Part shown: positions 12,710-28,340 of the stretch, in pieces
Layout of the letters: every line of letters begins with the position of its first letter
Numbering within the stretch: the first letter of the stretch is position 1
Source of the DNA: Arthonia radiata
Taxonomy: Eukaryota; Ascomycota; Arthoniomycetes; Arthoniales; Arthoniaceae
Direction: 5' to 3'
NCBI GenBank assembly: GCA_002989075.1
Contig: PSQN01000003.1
Coordinates: forward strand, 186,001-250,000
Length of the DNA: 64,000 nt
Notes under the pieces: generated by a model
Database searches by the model: none
The model's input: the letters and a program-made list of their open reading frames with translations, nothing else
What the model was told of the DNA's origin: nothing
Position numbers and translations under genes: made by a program

Positions 12710-14256
12710 GTGTTATACTATTCTGTCTATAGACGCTAAGCTTTCTTTAGCTGCTGCTTTATTTCTTGTTAGCGGAGAAGGCATTCTTCTATATACTTAA
12801 CTGCTATAAGATATTCTGGTCTAAGCTACCTTCTCTCTTAACGGAAGGTGTTCTTACCGATAGAAAGGTTGTTTAGCTTAACTATGGTACGGTACCGATC
12901 TAGCGGCGGCGCGCCGTCTAGTACGTTTATAACGCGACCGAACGTACATTCAATTGGCAAAATTTTTGTTAATAAATAAACTTTTAAATTGTACGCAAAA
13001 GCAGCTTCTTCTAGATACTTATACTAATTATCTTAATTCTAAGAGATATAAATACACAGGTAGTTTTTAAGCTTTTAGTTCTAGCGCTCGGTTTAGCTAT
13101 TAGTTTAAGGGTAAAATGCTGTGCTCAACCTTCGTTTTACAGCTAAATACTAATAAAAGGTGCTTTAATATAAGCTAGTAAACATAAATTCTCTATTAAA
13201 CAAGAGGCTCCTTAAGAATTTTAACGTTTTTGCTTAGTGTTTATAAAGTACTTTTACTAGCTCTATAGCATCTATAGTTTTACTAACTAAAATATAGGTT
13301 ATAAACTTAAAAAAGCGGTCTACGACTATAAGAATTAAATTAACAATGTCTCTGTTCTTTAAAAAAACTATCGGTAGTTTAATAATAAAGTTTAAGAATA
13401 GGTCCTTAAAGAGGCCAATTAGAAGCGATATCGCCGCTATTTCGCTATATAGCTTATACCTCTTTACGGCTATTTGTTAGTATATATTATATTTAGTAAC
13501 AAAGTTCTTAATATACGTTGCTATCTTTTCTTACGTATATTTACGTCTTAAAATTTTAAGGGTCTTCTTAACCTTAAAGTAGCTAACAAGCTTATTATTA
13601 TAATTTCTGCTTATAATTTTAAGCTTTAACGTAGAGCATTCTAGTATTTAAATTTTACTACCTTAACGCAACAATCTATAGCTGTCGACTAACTATTTTA
13701 TATGCTTTAGAGACTTAGAGTTTAAGTTAGGCTCTATTAAGGTATCTAAGTTAATTTAACTCGTACGGCGCTTTCTTATATTAGCTTAACGGCGATTTAT
13801 TACCGTTTTATTACTCTACTAACCTTTAGTTCTAGTTAATAATTTTAACTCCGATACTTTCTGCTTTATAAAGGCGTCTCTTTGCTAGACTTTAAGAATT
13901 AAGGTCGCGAGACTTTAAGAAGTATTATTGTAAGCTATTTTAAGAGTAGTAGCTATAACTATCTTAACTCGTAATACGAGAGCTACCGAAAAAGGCTCTA
14001 TATTAGTAGAGAAAGACGAACACGTTTCTCGCTTCTAAGCGTTCTATATAAAGTCTGTATCTAACTTCAATCTACCTTCGATTTAAGCTATAGTCGCGTT
14101 TAGAGTTTTAGATCGGTAGCTAAACCGCTAATAGTATTTAAACTAATTTTTAAGCAATATAATTAAAATAGCAATTATACCTTCTTTTAGGCTAGAGAGC
14201 TCTTTCCTAGTATTAAGTAAAGCAGCACCTCTTCTAAGCTTCTACTATAGGCTCGG

Positions 14257-14728
14257 TGTTACGGGTACCAGCCCTAGACGGCCTAGCGTATACCCAAGCA
14301 TTAACTACCGCCAGTTATCTTAGCCCTACCAGCATTATTTCCGACTAAGCCTATAAACCCGCTATAAGTATTATTAAACAAGACGGCTATAAAAGTCTAC
14401 GTTCCTTATAAATCTAATATAAGTATTATTAAGATTAACGGACATAGAGGAACTTCTCTATATATCTTAGACTATATAGCTAAACTAATAATTAACCTTA
14501 GAATAAACTTTAGTTTATTAACTTAACATTTAAATATAAGTTTCTTAACTATATTTAGGTAACGTACTTTACCTTCTATCTACTCTAATTAAGCCTCTCT
14601 TACCTTCTATAATCTATTTTACCTCTTCTACCTTTTATTCTCTAGCATACAAGATATCTACTACTAAGGTCGATAAGTATACAAGATAAGTAAGCCTTAG
14701 TTTAGTTCTTTCAGCGACTAGCGTTATA
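14257..14728 (+). repeat. A1 LTR, left end of composite element
   Basis: 472 bp, begins TGTTACGGGTACCAGCCC and ends GCGTTATA; preceded by CTCGG. Confidence 0.9.
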
Positions 14729-17420
14729 CTTTAATAGACTCGCTACGAAAGTAGAGAAAGCAGATTAATTATATTTACTACTTTAGTACCTAATAGCCGC
14801 AACGCTACGAACAGGCTAACCAGCAAAATAGCCGCTATAGGTAAGATATTGGACGTTAACACTAAGATAAGTAAGAGCTTCTCCGATAAACGTTCCGAAC
14901 TTACTTTATTTCTAATACGCTTGGCTGTATATTTTAAGACTTACAAGGATTAGTTCCTAAACGATAGCACTATAGTTTTGTTTACCGCATCCTATATAGA
15001 TAATAAGGTATATAAATAGTTTAACTTTTATTTTAAAGACTATCTCTATAAGATACCTAACAAACGACAGGAAGAGACTAACGAGCTCTTCTCTAGCTTT
15101 GCTGCGTTTTAGTAAAAGCTTCGATAGATATACAGGAATACAGATTCTAGACGTACTACTGTACGCAAACTTAAGATACTCCGTCAGATAGGACCGGCTA
15201 GCCGATACGCCGCTAAGTTCCTACAATATGCTAATTAAACTAAATAAGATAAAGGACCCCTAGTCGACGCCTTCTACGAAGGCTTAAAGAACTATATTAA
15301 GGAAATTATCTATATCCGTAGAGAAAAGTTTACTGAACTGAAAAAGTTTATAAAACGAGCGAAGGAGATCGACGACAGCAACTTCGAAAGACAAATAAAA
15401 AAAAAAGGGAACCCTACTAATAGATTCTATAGAACAAAGAATCGAGCAAACTTACGATAAGACCGGAGTAACCCAATAAAATTAGATTTTATAAAGCCTC
15501 GAGGAAAACTAAACAATCAGGAACGAGAACACAGAATAAAGAACAAGCTATACTTGTATTACGGAAAGCTAGGGCATCAAGTTAAAGAATGCTGTTCTAA
15601 GAAATAACAGTTCAACAGTACTAATAGAAACAGAAATAACAATCGATCTTAGAGACCCTATTTCCTGCAACAATAGTTTAATATAACTACTTAGACACAG
15701 AAAGATACTTACTAGGTTACTTCCAATAAGAAGCACAACGAGCTAAACTTATTTAATTTATATAAGAACTGGGATACAGACAATAAGTTATAGAAAGAGA
15801 TAAAGGAACAACAAATAAAACAGAAACAACAAAATCTATAGGACTGGAACAACATTGACCGCACTATTCCAAGATATTAGGTACAGAGTACTATTGTACT
15901 ATACAAAACACTATTCTAGACTGTATGCTACGATAACGATTGTACGACCTACGAATCTAACAAATTGGAATTAGAATGGTGGCCGAAGAAGCTAACATCT
16001 CTAAAACAAGGTTCGATACAAGAACTAGGTCTTACCCGAGAACAATCTAGGTTACCTTATCTAGAAACCTAAGGGGAATTTAAGAATAAACAGACCGTAG
16101 AAGCTAAGCAAGATAGCAGCTACGATACGTTATAGGTAAGACAACAACTTAAAGACAAAAATATAGATTCTAATAGTACAGAATCCTCTCTTAAGAACGA
16201 TACTAACTAGAAAGAGTAAACCCCAATTCGTTAGGAAGAAATAATATAGAGACTTTGTTAGTTAGCCTTCTACAAGAGAAAGTTAAGCACTAATAGAGAA
16301 ATTAACGATATTCTGGGATATATTTACTTACACCTACGATAACCAGTAAACTACCTTATTAGAGGTCTAGAATTGCATAGTTAGTACTAATATCTTTAAC
16401 TAACAATATACAACCTATAGACACGACAGGTTTTAACTAGCGATAGTTATATAATTAAGGTAGAGATCGTAAACAACAAGCTAGACGTTATAATAAAGGT
16501 AGTACTAGAACACCCTATACAGGAATTCTTACAGTAAATTAATCGATAATGGGTTCCGGTACCTAGAATACTCTAGAACGTATATAATTAACAGAAAAAA
16601 GACTAGACCGACTACTTCGAGGGCAGTAGTACCGGCCCGTTTAACGGTTAGATCCTCTAGAAGTCTAGCTCTATACAAGCTCAGCTATCTATAAAATATA
16701 CCTATATACTCGGGCAACAATAAACCACAGAAACATTAAAATTATAATTAATTTAGACGCAATAGGCAACTTTATCTTAATACGCTGCGTTAAGGAGTAC
16801 TAGATACAAACATAAAAAAAGAAATTACCCTACGTACTATCTAGATTTTAAGGGGCAGAGGAAAGAGTCGACTACAAGACTTTGCCAATAGATATAATAA
16901 TTAAGAACTATTAGGAAGAAATTACTTATAATATTATAGATATTAATTAGTACTACGCTGTACTAGATATACCTTAGTTATAATAATATAACCTAGAAGT
17001 AAATTAGAGAACTAAGAAACTTCTCTTTACTAGGTATAAGTACTCTAAATAAGAGTCGTTCTGCAGAATAAATACTCTATAAGCTATTTTTAGTAGTAAG
17101 AATAAGGAGCGCGATAAAGAACTTACGCGGGTTAGTACTACTATACTCCGACATTTAGACATTCTATGAGAGAAGTCTAACGCAGTATCTTGTCTGTAGC
17201 TAACTATATACAAGTATAAACAAAAGATAACTATACGCTAACGATTCTATACAACGATAAGTACTCAGTTAATTACTAAGATACTAGGGAAATACAGTTA
17301 ATTTCGATATCTATTTAAGAAAGCTAAGTCAAACTTAGCTCTCTTAGAATATAAACCGTAGGATTATATAATACCTTTATAAGAAGGCAAGACATTAACA
17401 TTCGATTCAATATACTTTCT

Positions 17421-17892
17421 TATTACAGATACTAGCCCCAGACGGCCTAGCGTACACCCAAGCATCAACCACCGCTAGTTATCTTAGCCCTACCAGTATT
17501 ATTCCCGACTAAGCCTATAAACCCGCCGTAGGCATTATCGAATAAAACGGCTATAAGAGCCTACGTTCCTTACAAACCCAATATAGGCATTATCGAGATT
17601 AACGGACATAGAGAAACTTCTCTATGTACCTTAGACTATATAGCTAGACTAATAGCTAACCTTAGAATAGACTTTAGTTTATTAACTTAATATTTAAATA
17701 TAAGTTCTTTAACTATATTTAGATAACGTACTTTACCTTCTATCTACTTTAGTTAAGTCTCTCTTATCTATAGTAATCTGTCTCGTCTCTCCTGTCTTTT
17801 AGTCTCTAGCACACAAGATACCTACTACTAAGGTCAATAAGCATACAAGGTAAGTAAGCCTTAGTTTAGTTCTCTTAGCGACCGGCGTTATA
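17421..17892 (+). repeat. A1 LTR, middle LTR of composite element
   Basis: 472 bp LTR lying directly inside family A coding sequence. The outer copy stops at 17420, in the segment upstream of RT, and a new leader and gag follow the LTR. A 10-bp inverted repeat, ACATAGAGAA / TTCTCTATGT, with a 2-bp spacer lies at 17606-17627. Confidence 0.88.
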
Positions 17893-20800
17893 CTTTAACA
17901 GACTCGCTACGAAAGTAGAGAAAGCAGATTAATTATATTTACTACTTCGGTACCCAATAGCTGCGACGCTACAGACAGATTGACCAATAGAATGGCTAGT
18001 ACAAGTAAGATATCGGACGTTAACACTAAAATAAGTAAAAGCTTCTTAAATAAACGTTCTAAAGTTACTTTATTCTTAATACGCCTAGCTATATACTTTA
18101 AAACTTATAAAGACTAGTTTCTAAACGATACTACTATAGTTCTATTCGCTACCTCTTATATAGACGGAGATGCCTATAAGTAAGTTAAGTACTACCTCGA
18201 CGATTTCTTATTTACCTTAATAAAGAGTAGGCGCGAGGATACCGATAAGTTCTTCGCTAGCTTCGCCTTCTTTTAAAAGAAGCTTCGTAAAATCTTTAAA
18301 TAGACCGACGCTAGACGCGTCGCTATTAGAAAGCTTAGAAACCTTAAATAAATAGGACCAGTGAGCAGGTACGCCGCTAAATTTATATAGTATGCTAATT
18401 AAACAGGGTAGAACGAGAAACCTCTAATCGAGACCTTTTACGAAGGACTTAAGAATTATATTAAGGAAATAATCTATATTCGTAAAGAGAAGTTTAATAA
18501 TTTCGACAACTTTATATAACGAGCAAAGAAGATCGACGACAGCAACTTTAAAAGATAAATAGAAAAGAAGGATAATCTTACTAATAGATTCTATAAAACA
18601 AAGAATCGAGCAAACTTACGGCAAGACTGAGGCGATCCAATAGAGTTAAATTTTACTAAGCCTTAAGGGAAACTAAACAACTAGGAACAAGAACACAGAA
18701 TAAAGAACAAGCTATACTTATATTACAGAAAACTAGGGTATTAAGTTAAAAAATGCTGTTTTAAGAAATAACAGTTTAATAGTACTAGGAAGAATAAACA
18801 CAATAATCGACCTTAGAAACTCTGCTTCCTGCGACAATAGTTCAATATAACTATTTAGACACAAAAAGACTATAGTCGCGATAAGACAATAGAATTACTA
18901 GTAGCCTTCTCCGACCGCTAATATATAAACTTAACCGGGGACTGTCTCCTTTAAGCGTTTAAACTCTTATCTAAGATTAACTAGAACTGATATAAGTACG
19001 TTACTAGACTTACTAAGGAGCAGAAGAATACCTACTAGAACGCCTTCTGTAACTAGAACAACACTTATTAGGCTACTTCCAAGGGAAAGTACAACAAACT
19101 AAACTTATTCGATTTACACAGGAATTAGGATACAGGTAGTAAATTATAGGAGAAAATAAAGGAACAACAAATAAAATAGAAACAATAAAACCTATAGAAC
19201 TGGAATAACATTAACTACACTATTCCGAGGCATTAGATATAGAGTACCGTTACACTATACAAAACACTATTCTAGACTGTATGCTACAATAACGATTGCA
19301 CGATCTATAAATTCAATAAACTAGGGTTAAAATAATAGCTAAAGAAACTAAAATCTCTGAAACAAGGTTCGATACAAGAACTAGGTCTTACCTAAGGACG
19401 ACCTAGGTTACCTTACCTAGAAACCTAAGGGAAATTTAAGGAAGAACAGACTATAGAAGCTAAGCAAGATAGCAGCTACAATACGTTATAGGCAAGACAA
19501 CAACTCAAAGACAAAAATATAGATTCTAATAATACAAAATCCTTGCTTAAGGACAATACTAACTAGAAAGAGCAAACTCTAATCCGTTGGGAAGGAATAA
19601 TATAGAGACTTTGTTAGTTAGCCTTCTACAATAGAAAGTTAAGCGCTAATAGAGATATTAACAATATTCTAAAATATATTTACTTACGCCTACGACGACT
19701 AGTAAACTACCTTATTAGGGGTCTAAAATTACGTAGTCAGTACCAATATCTTTAACTAACAATGTATAACCTATAGACACAACGAGTTTTAATTAGCGAT
19801 AGTTGTATAATTAAAGTAGAGATCGTAAACAATAAACTAAACGTTATAATAAAAGTAGTATTAGAACACTCTATACAGACATTCTTATAGCAAATTAACT
19901 AATAATAGGTTCCGGTATCTAGAATACTCTAGAACATATACAATTAATAGGAAAAAGACTAGACCGACTACTTCGAGGGCAGTAGTACCGGTCCGTTTAA
20001 CGGTTAGACCCTCTAAAAGTCTAGCTCTACGCAAGCTTAGCTACCTATAGAATATACTTATACACTTAGGCAACAATAAACTATAGAAACATTAAAATTA
20101 TAATTAATTTAAACGCAATAGATAACTTTATCTTAATACGCTACGTTAAGAAGTACTAAATATAAATATAAAAAAAGAAATTACTCTACGTACTGTCTAG
20201 ATTTTAAGGAGTAGAGGGAAGAGTTAACTACAAGACTTTGCTAATAGGTATAATAATTAGAGACTATTAGAAAGAAATTACTTATAATATTGTAAATATT
20301 AATTAGTACTACGCTGTACTAGGTATACCTTAGTTACAACAATATAACCTAAAAGTAGATTAAAGAACTAAGAAACTCCTTTACTAGGTATAAGTACTTT
20401 AAACAAGAGTCGTTCTACGGAACGAATACCCTATAAGCTATTTTTAGTAGTAAGAATAAAGAGCGCGATAAAGAACTTATGCGGGTTAGTACTACTATAC
20501 TTCAACATTTAGATATCTTACGAGAGAAGTTTAACGTAGTATCTCGTCTATAGCTAACTACACGCAAGTATAAATAAGAGACGACTGCACGTTAACGATT
20601 CTATACGACAATAAGTACTCAGTTAATAACTAAAATACCTAGAGAATACAATTAATTCTAATACCTGTTTAAAGAAGTCGAGCTAGACTTAGCTCTCCTA
20701 GAATATAGACTGTAAGATTATATAATACCTTTATAAGAAGGTAAAACACTAATATTCGGTCTAATATACTTTCTATTAGAAGTAGAAAATTAAGCACTCC

Positions 20801-23800
20801 GCGACTATCTTAATAAGAATCTTAAGAAAGGATTTATCTAAAAATTAACATTACTAGCCGAATACCCGATACTCTTCGTACTAAAGAAGAATAGCAAACT
20901 ACGACTTTATATAAATTATAGATAACTAAACAGAGTAACTATTAAAAATTAATACCCTTTACTATATATTAACGAAATAACAGACCGATTGTATAACGTA
21001 CAATAGTTTATTAAGTTTAACCTACGAGAAGCATACAACTTAATCTAAATAAAGGAGGACGAAGAATAGAAAACGGCCTTCCGTACTAGACACAGACTTT
21101 TTAAGTATTACGTTATATTCTTTAAGCTAATAAACGTACTAGTATTATTTTAGAAACTAATTAACAATACACTTAATAATTACCTAGATATATTTATAAC
21201 TGCTTATCTAGACGATATCCTAGTATATAGCCGTACACTAAAAAAATATAAAAAATATATTAAGAAGGTATTAGAAAGATTAGCGCGTATCGATTTACAA
21301 ATTAATATTAAGAAAACCTAGTTTTACCAACAATCTATCGAATTTCTTAGATTTATAATTACCGAGTACGGTCTCTAAATAGAAGATTTAAAGATTTAAT
21401 CTGTTCTAACCTAGCTTATACTAAAGAATATAAAATAATTGTAACAGTTTTCTAGTTTTACTAATTACTACAGGCGATAGATATTTAACTTTAGTTAAAT
21501 TATAGCACCGCTGTCTTAACAAATAAAATAATCGATAGGGTTCTCTTAAACGTAAAAAGAACAATTAGTATTTAAAGAACTTAAAGAAGCTTTTAAGATT
21601 AAGCCCGTACTAGCAATATTTAACCCTAACTTACTAATTATTATAAAAACAGACGCGTTAGACTATATAGTTAAAGTATATATAAGTTAAAACAATAAAG
21701 AAAGAAAGCTTAGACCAGTAGCTTTCTACTTAAAAAAAATATTACTTACAGAATAGAACTACAATATTTACAATAAAAAGCTTTTAGCTATTATAGCAGT
21801 ATTTAAAATATAGCAAGCTTACCTAAAAGAAGCAAACTATACGATTATAGTATATATAGACTATAAGAACCTAACTTATTTTATAACAACAAAGAAACTT
21901 AACTGTAAACAAGTTAAATAGTTAAAGACTATAGCTCTATACAACTTTATTATTACCTACAAGAAGGGTTTTAAGAACAATAGAGCCGACGCTCTAAGCT
22001 AACGTCTAAATTACCTTAATAACAAGGAATATATCGAACATACAATATTTCGAGAATACAATAATGAGATTAGATACAATCAATTGACTATAACAACCGA
22101 GTTTATTATTAAACTAAACAGCTAAATTCTAGATATCCTAAACGACTCTAAAACCTACCAAGAAAACAAGAAACGACACCTAGAATTAACTAAGAACAAT
22201 AAGAAATATTACAAATTCTAAGGCAAAATCTACGTCCCGAGGAATCTAATTCGAAACATTATTAGTAACTTTTACAATAACCCGACTAAAGAATATAAGA
22301 GTATCGATAATACTATAGAAAAGATTATAAGAACCTACTATATCCCGAGAATCCGACATTACGTCGAGAATTATATCTAAGAATACAATATATACGCAAG
22401 AACTAAGTACTCAAGGCACTTACTATACAGTAAACTATAACTACTAAAGATACCCGAGAGACTATAGTATACAGTCTTACTAAACTTTATTACTAAGTTA
22501 CTAATCTTTAAGGATCTACTTATAGAAGTAGCTTATAACGTTATTCTAGTTATATGCGATAAACTAACAAAGTACGTATACTTTGTACCTTACAAAGAAG
22601 CCAGCAATTTAGAATAATTAGTATACACATTCTTTTAGATTATCCTAGCAAACTATAGTTAACCGCAAAGAATTATCTTAAATAGAGACTAGAAATTTGT
22701 CTTACGGTTTTAAATATTTCTAATACAACAACTAGAAACAAAACAAAAGATGTCTACGTTATTTTATCTACAAACAGACAGACAAATAGAACGAACAAAT
22801 TAGACATTAGAACAATATCTGTGGGCATACATTAACTACTAGTAAAACGACTAAATATAATTACTATTAGTAGCGTAAGTAGCGTACAACGATATAAAGA
22901 ACAATATAACTAAGATAACTCCGTTTTACGTCTTATATAGCTATTACCCTCTTTAAGGAAGACAACTATAAAATACTATAGAGAACGAATTAGCTATACG
23001 AATAGCTACGAACATAAAATACCTGTACTAGCAGTTAAAGTCTAACAGCGAGTTTATTACAGAACGAACGAGAAAATAGTATAATAAGTTAAAGACGACT
23101 CCGAACACAAGCATAAAAGAGAAGAGAAGAGCTTACTTACTTATAAGAAACTTAAAAACTATTAGATTAAGCAAAAAACTTGACTATACTAAAATAGAAC
23201 CGTTTAAAATCTTACAGTAGTTAAAACCTGTAACCTTTAAACTTAAACTTCTAAAGACAATAAGAATATATTTTATATTCTATATAGCGCTGTTAAAGCT
23301 AGCCTACTCCTAAGAAGTAGAACGACCTAACTTAGAAATCCTTTCTAATAATTAAGAACTTAAGTATAAGGTTAAAACTATTTAAGCTTATAAATAATAT
23401 CGAGGCAAACAACAATATCTTATAAAATAGAAAGGATATTTCAAACATAAAAATTAATAGAAACCAGAATAAAACCTAACTAACTATAAAGACACTATTT
23501 AACGATATTAAAACTAGAATATTAATCGGTTATAGCAGCACTAATACTCTAATCTACTATTTAGTGCGTCTCGTCGGTATCTAGGTTACCTACAAATAAA
23601 CTAGCCTACTACGTTATAGAACTACTATCTAACTTCGAATAGAGATTACTTTAAAAGTTAATAAATAACCTGCTTAGACATTTAAATATATCGCTATTAG
23701 CTATCAACGTAGTAAACTTCTTTTGCTTCAATAACTTATTTTAAGCTAACTTCGCTGCTACCCGCGTACAAGTCTTTTTAACCTTCTCTTTTAACTTTTA

Positions 23801-24289
23801 GACCTTAGATCGGTTACGCTATATAGCCGCAATTAACGCTGCTATTTAAGACTTTAACGCGCGTAACTAACGTTTTGTACGCTAAAGGGCAGCCGACTGA
23901 GAGAAATATTGAGAATAAACCGAACGCGCTGCAACTAAGTTAGTTTCAGGCATTATAGAAAGATAACAATAGGGTATACTATCTGCTATCGATACCCGTA
24001 AATTATAACTCTTCTTATCCCGAGTATATACTAAACACGTCGCCTTTCTAAACTAAACTATATACCTTTCCTTAGTCGATATATATTTAAAACAAGAAGG
24101 TATTTTAATACCGTAGACTTTAATTAATAGGTATTAGCTATACTTTTTATTAGGACCTATAGTAACGGACTTTATACAAGGTATAGCGACTTATAGATTA
24201 ATTACAAAAGAAGGAACGAAACGTAACTTATAGGTATTTAAAAGGCTAAGAGTTAATTAAGAACAATTTAACTAAAAGAGAGGGAATTA

Positions 24290-24761
24290 TATTACAAATA
24301 CTAGCTCTAAACAGCCTACCGTATACTTAAGTACTAATTACCGCTAGTTATCTTAGCCCTACTAGTATTATTCCTAACTAAGTCTATAAACCCGCTATAA
24401 GCATTATTAAACAAGATAGCTATAAAAGTCTACGTTTCTTATAAACCTAATATAAGTATTATTAAGATTAACGAACATAAAGAAACTTTCCTATATATCT
24501 TAAACTATATAGCTAGACTAATAATCGATCTTAAAATAGACTTTAGTTTATTAACTTAATATCTAAATATAAGTTTCTTAACTATATTTAAGTAACGTAC
24601 TTTACCTTCTATCTACTCTAATTAAGCCTCTCTTACCTTTTATAATCTATCTCGCCTCTCCTACCTTTTAGTCTCTAGCATACAAGACATCTACCACTAA
24701 GGTCGATAAGTATACAAGATAAGTAAGCCTTAGTTCGGTTCTTCTAGCGACCGGCATTATA
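24290..24761 (+). repeat. A1 LTR, right end of composite element
   Basis: 472 bp; its first bases are degraded but the body matches A1. Followed by CTCGG, which pairs with the left flank of 14257. Confidence 0.88.
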
Positions 24762-27700
24762 CTCGGTAATATTTTGTTAGTATTATATTTCTTTACTCTA
24801 CGTAAATTCTTGTAATCTAAACGGTACGACGGCGCGTCTACTAGGTTCTTGCTATCCGTACGGTATAGTATTTTAAAGTTAAATACTAACAGGTCTTTTG
24901 TCTAGCGCGCCTGTCGGCAAGACAATACTTTTGTTGTTATAAAATACTATAGATTATTATAGTCTATTACAACCTTTACTAAGTGCTGTATATTAATAAG
25001 ATAATAACGCTAGTACTTAAAGCTAGATTATATTGCTATAAGCTCTTTATTATAGGTATTATATCTTAGCTTAGCGTCTATAAATTTCTTTAAAAAGAAC
25101 GCTATCGGATATAAATATATATCCGCCTTATTATTAATACTAGTTTAGACGGTATCTGCTATATCTAGTATAAACAAGCTTAAGTTAATATTTAACGGTA
25201 ATAGTAATTGGCTATCTTTCCTTAGCTAAAGTAAGATACCTGCTATTATAAAGTTTAATACGTTAGTTATTAAAACGATCGATAGTATCGAATTAAAGTA
25301 CGTTAGTATTAGTATATTTATAAAGGCTTGCTTTAGCGCTTTAAAAGCTTTTTGTTAAGCTTTGCTCTAAACAAACTTAATGTCTTTTGTTAGTACGTTT
25401 ATTAGCACTACAATACGGCTAAATCTATAGATAAATTGCTGATAAAAGTTTACAAATTCTAAGAAGAACAGGATCTGCTTTATAGTAGTAGAAACTAGCT
25501 ATTCGGCTATAGTCCGTACCCTTTTTAAGTCTATTTCGATATTATCGACTTTTACGGTAAATCCTAGGAAAGAAACTTTAGTAATATAAAATTAACACTT
25601 AAACAGCTTTATAAATAAACCTTATTTATAGAGTATTTATAGGACTTCTTTAATATAGTCTTTATAGCTTTCCTCGTCTTTAGAGAAAATTAAAATATTG
25701 TTTATATAAACAATATATACGGTATCAATAAGATTGCCTATAGCTTTATAGATATATACCTAGAACGTAGTAGAGGCGTTTACTAGTCTAAAAGGTATTA
25801 TTAGGTATTTATAGTGCTTATATTGGATACAAAATACTGTCTTCTACTTATTTCCTTTACGAATACAGATACAGTAATAGATATCGCAAAGATTAAGCTT
25901 TATAAATACTTTTGAGCCTTGTAGACGATTAAAAATCTTAGAGACTAGCGGCAATGTATAGCGATTCTTTATAGTTATATTGTTTAAACCGCGGTAGTTA
26001 ATATATAGTCTTAATAATCTATCTATCTTAAGTATAAACAGAACTAGAGTACCCGCCGGACTAATAGAGAGTTGTATCTATTCTTTCTTAGTTATAGCAT
26101 TTAGGTACTTTTAGAGCGTCTTTAGCTTATTCTGCGATATAGGGTAGATTAGCTTATACAGAGGTTCTATGCTATTCTTAAGTTTAATCTTATAAGTATG
26201 CTTATTAAGCGGCGCAAGCTTACTTAACAGTTCTTTAAAAAAGATATCTTTATATTTAGTGTACTAAGAAGGAAGCTTATCTTACTTCTCTACTTTCTTA
26301 GGCTCGCTATCTAGAGTCCGGTTTAGCAGCAAACTAACGTCGAATAAGACCGCTATTTAATACTTATAACGTTTATCCGCTCTTATCTATAAGATTGTAG
26401 AGTAGTACTGTTCGCCTCTTTATAAATATACTAAAATTATATCTTTATTAACAATTTTAACAGATTTAGCTTCTACTACCCGTTCTTTAGGCGCAAAGAG
26501 GTTTCTCTAAGCAATTATTCTTATCGCTTAGCTAATTTAAGGCTCAACTTGCTTAAGCTATAGGTATTCTAAGACGAGGCTGTATCCTACAAAGTTGGCC
26601 GAATATAGATAGAGTTAGTAATACCGTTTCTCCCTATATACGTCTCTTATAGTTACGTTTACGTTATAAGCGCCGTAAAGCTATAACTTATTTTTATTAA
26701 AGAACTTAGTATACAGAAGCTTTACTCTATACAATTTTTGCTATTCTCTTTTAAGTACAATATTAAATTAATAAGGTTAATCTTTGTACCGAAATTTACT
26801 AGCGCGAGGACCTCTTGCGGCAACCTATTTAGCTGTACCAAGACTTTAATTTATTCTCACCGTTAATCGACAGCCTTAAGCTTTAGAGACGCGAGACTTA
26901 TTCTTAAGGCTTATTGTTTCTCCGTTTAACTAGTATTAAATTGATATTAGTTTAGAGCGTAGTACATTTAGTAGTATAATACTCTTTCTAATTATACGTA
27001 AAGTAGATAATATTTATCTTACTGTATATCGACCCTAGTTGCTTCTATACGGCAGAGCAATTATCTCTTTATCGGACCAATAAGTTGCCTTGTCCTTGAT
27101 ATAAACTGCCTTGTCCGCGGCCTAACCCCTATAGAAATACTCTAGCGTTATAACCGCCATAGTTTATATTTAATCCGCTACCGAAGCGATTTCAGTTTAT
27201 ATTAGTATTGCGGGCGTTCTACGATATACTACGATTAATATTTATATATTAATAAACTTTTTTTAGAAGCTTGTTTCTATCTTTAAGCAGGTTTTTTAAG
27301 AGACTTTACTTAATTAGCTTTACCTTAATTTATAAAGATAAGCGCGTATAGTAGAATACGGTCCAATTTAGGTCCGATATCTTGCTATTTAGCAACTTAG
27401 TTTCTTTATTCTATAGAAAGCTTAGAAAGTCCTTGAGCTTCTACGTTAAACTCTATATCAACGTAAAGAACTTTTCTGCGTTAGCTGTAGTAGCCGTAGC
27501 TAAGTCGACGATACATTTTATTATCTATTTTTTAAAGTACACTTATATATAGAGCAACGTCTTCTCTTTATTCTCTTTAGTGTAAGTTCGCTATCTATCT
27601 ACTAGGTCTCTAAAAAGTCCTTAAACGTATTAAATAATAATACGAACGTTATCGAAGTCCGATACGTTAGCTATCTAAAATCTTTTCTTAATAGTTTAAG

Positions 27701-28340
27701 TTTATTAAGTGTCTATAGAGTTTATAACTCTCTTAAGCTTAGACGTCTCTTTCTTAAAAAGCTCGTTAATCTAGCTTTAAAGGCTTAAATCGCTCTATAG
27801 CCGCTTACTACCAGTCTTTAAATTACAGACAGACTGAAGCTTAACTTCAAGTATTCGCTTTTTAAGCTTAAGCTTCTTAATAGTATACTGCTACTGCTAT
27901 ACTAGCAGTTCTTATCTTAGCTTTTGTACCTTAACGCTTAAAAAGGCGCTAAAGAGGAATTTTTCGCGGTTAAAGCCTTAATAAGCCTCTTTATCGCTGT
28001 TATTGTTTTAGTTTAGACTATTATCCTTTTTAGTTTGCGATCTGCTCGACGTCTGTTTGCCGGCTTGTAAGCTCTCTTGCTTATTGTTGTCGTTAAATCC
28101 TATATAAGGGTTCTAGTCTTCTTTAGCGTTAGCTATATTTTGCTACGCTTTATATTTTGCTTGTGTAGCGGATATAAAGCAACTACCGTCGTGTACTTAG
28201 TTCCTTGCTTGTTCTCTTTAAACATAGTACTTGTTAGTACCAGCCATTAATTAATTTTAATATTATTTATTTTAACGTGTATACAGAGTCTTAGCTATAC
28301 TTAATTATGCCGGGTTGACCCCTAAGCGACGTCGATAAGG

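Larger units (their letters stand above)
14257..24761 (+). mobile_element. Composite family A1 chromovirus with three LTRs
   Basis: Outer ends are flanked by the target duplication CTCGG (14252-14256 and 24762-24766). The order is LTR (14257-14728), gag to protease/RT boundary (14729-17420, gag CCHC knuckle near 15,555-15,600), a second LTR (17421-17892), then a full-length internal region with gag, RT, RNase H, integrase and chromodomain, and a third LTR (24290-24761). The unit 17421-24761 is 7341 bp, matching the 7343-bp A1 copy at 41598-48940. The simplest history is insertion of one A1 copy into another, then recombination between the inner and outer 3' LTRs. Both parts are broken fossils. 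Confidence 0.87.

Noticed and set aside
17004-17213. Minus-strand open frames of about 69 codons at 17004-17213, 42319-42528 and 62 codons at 3388-3576
   Set aside because: All are opposite-strand shadows of family A coding sequence.
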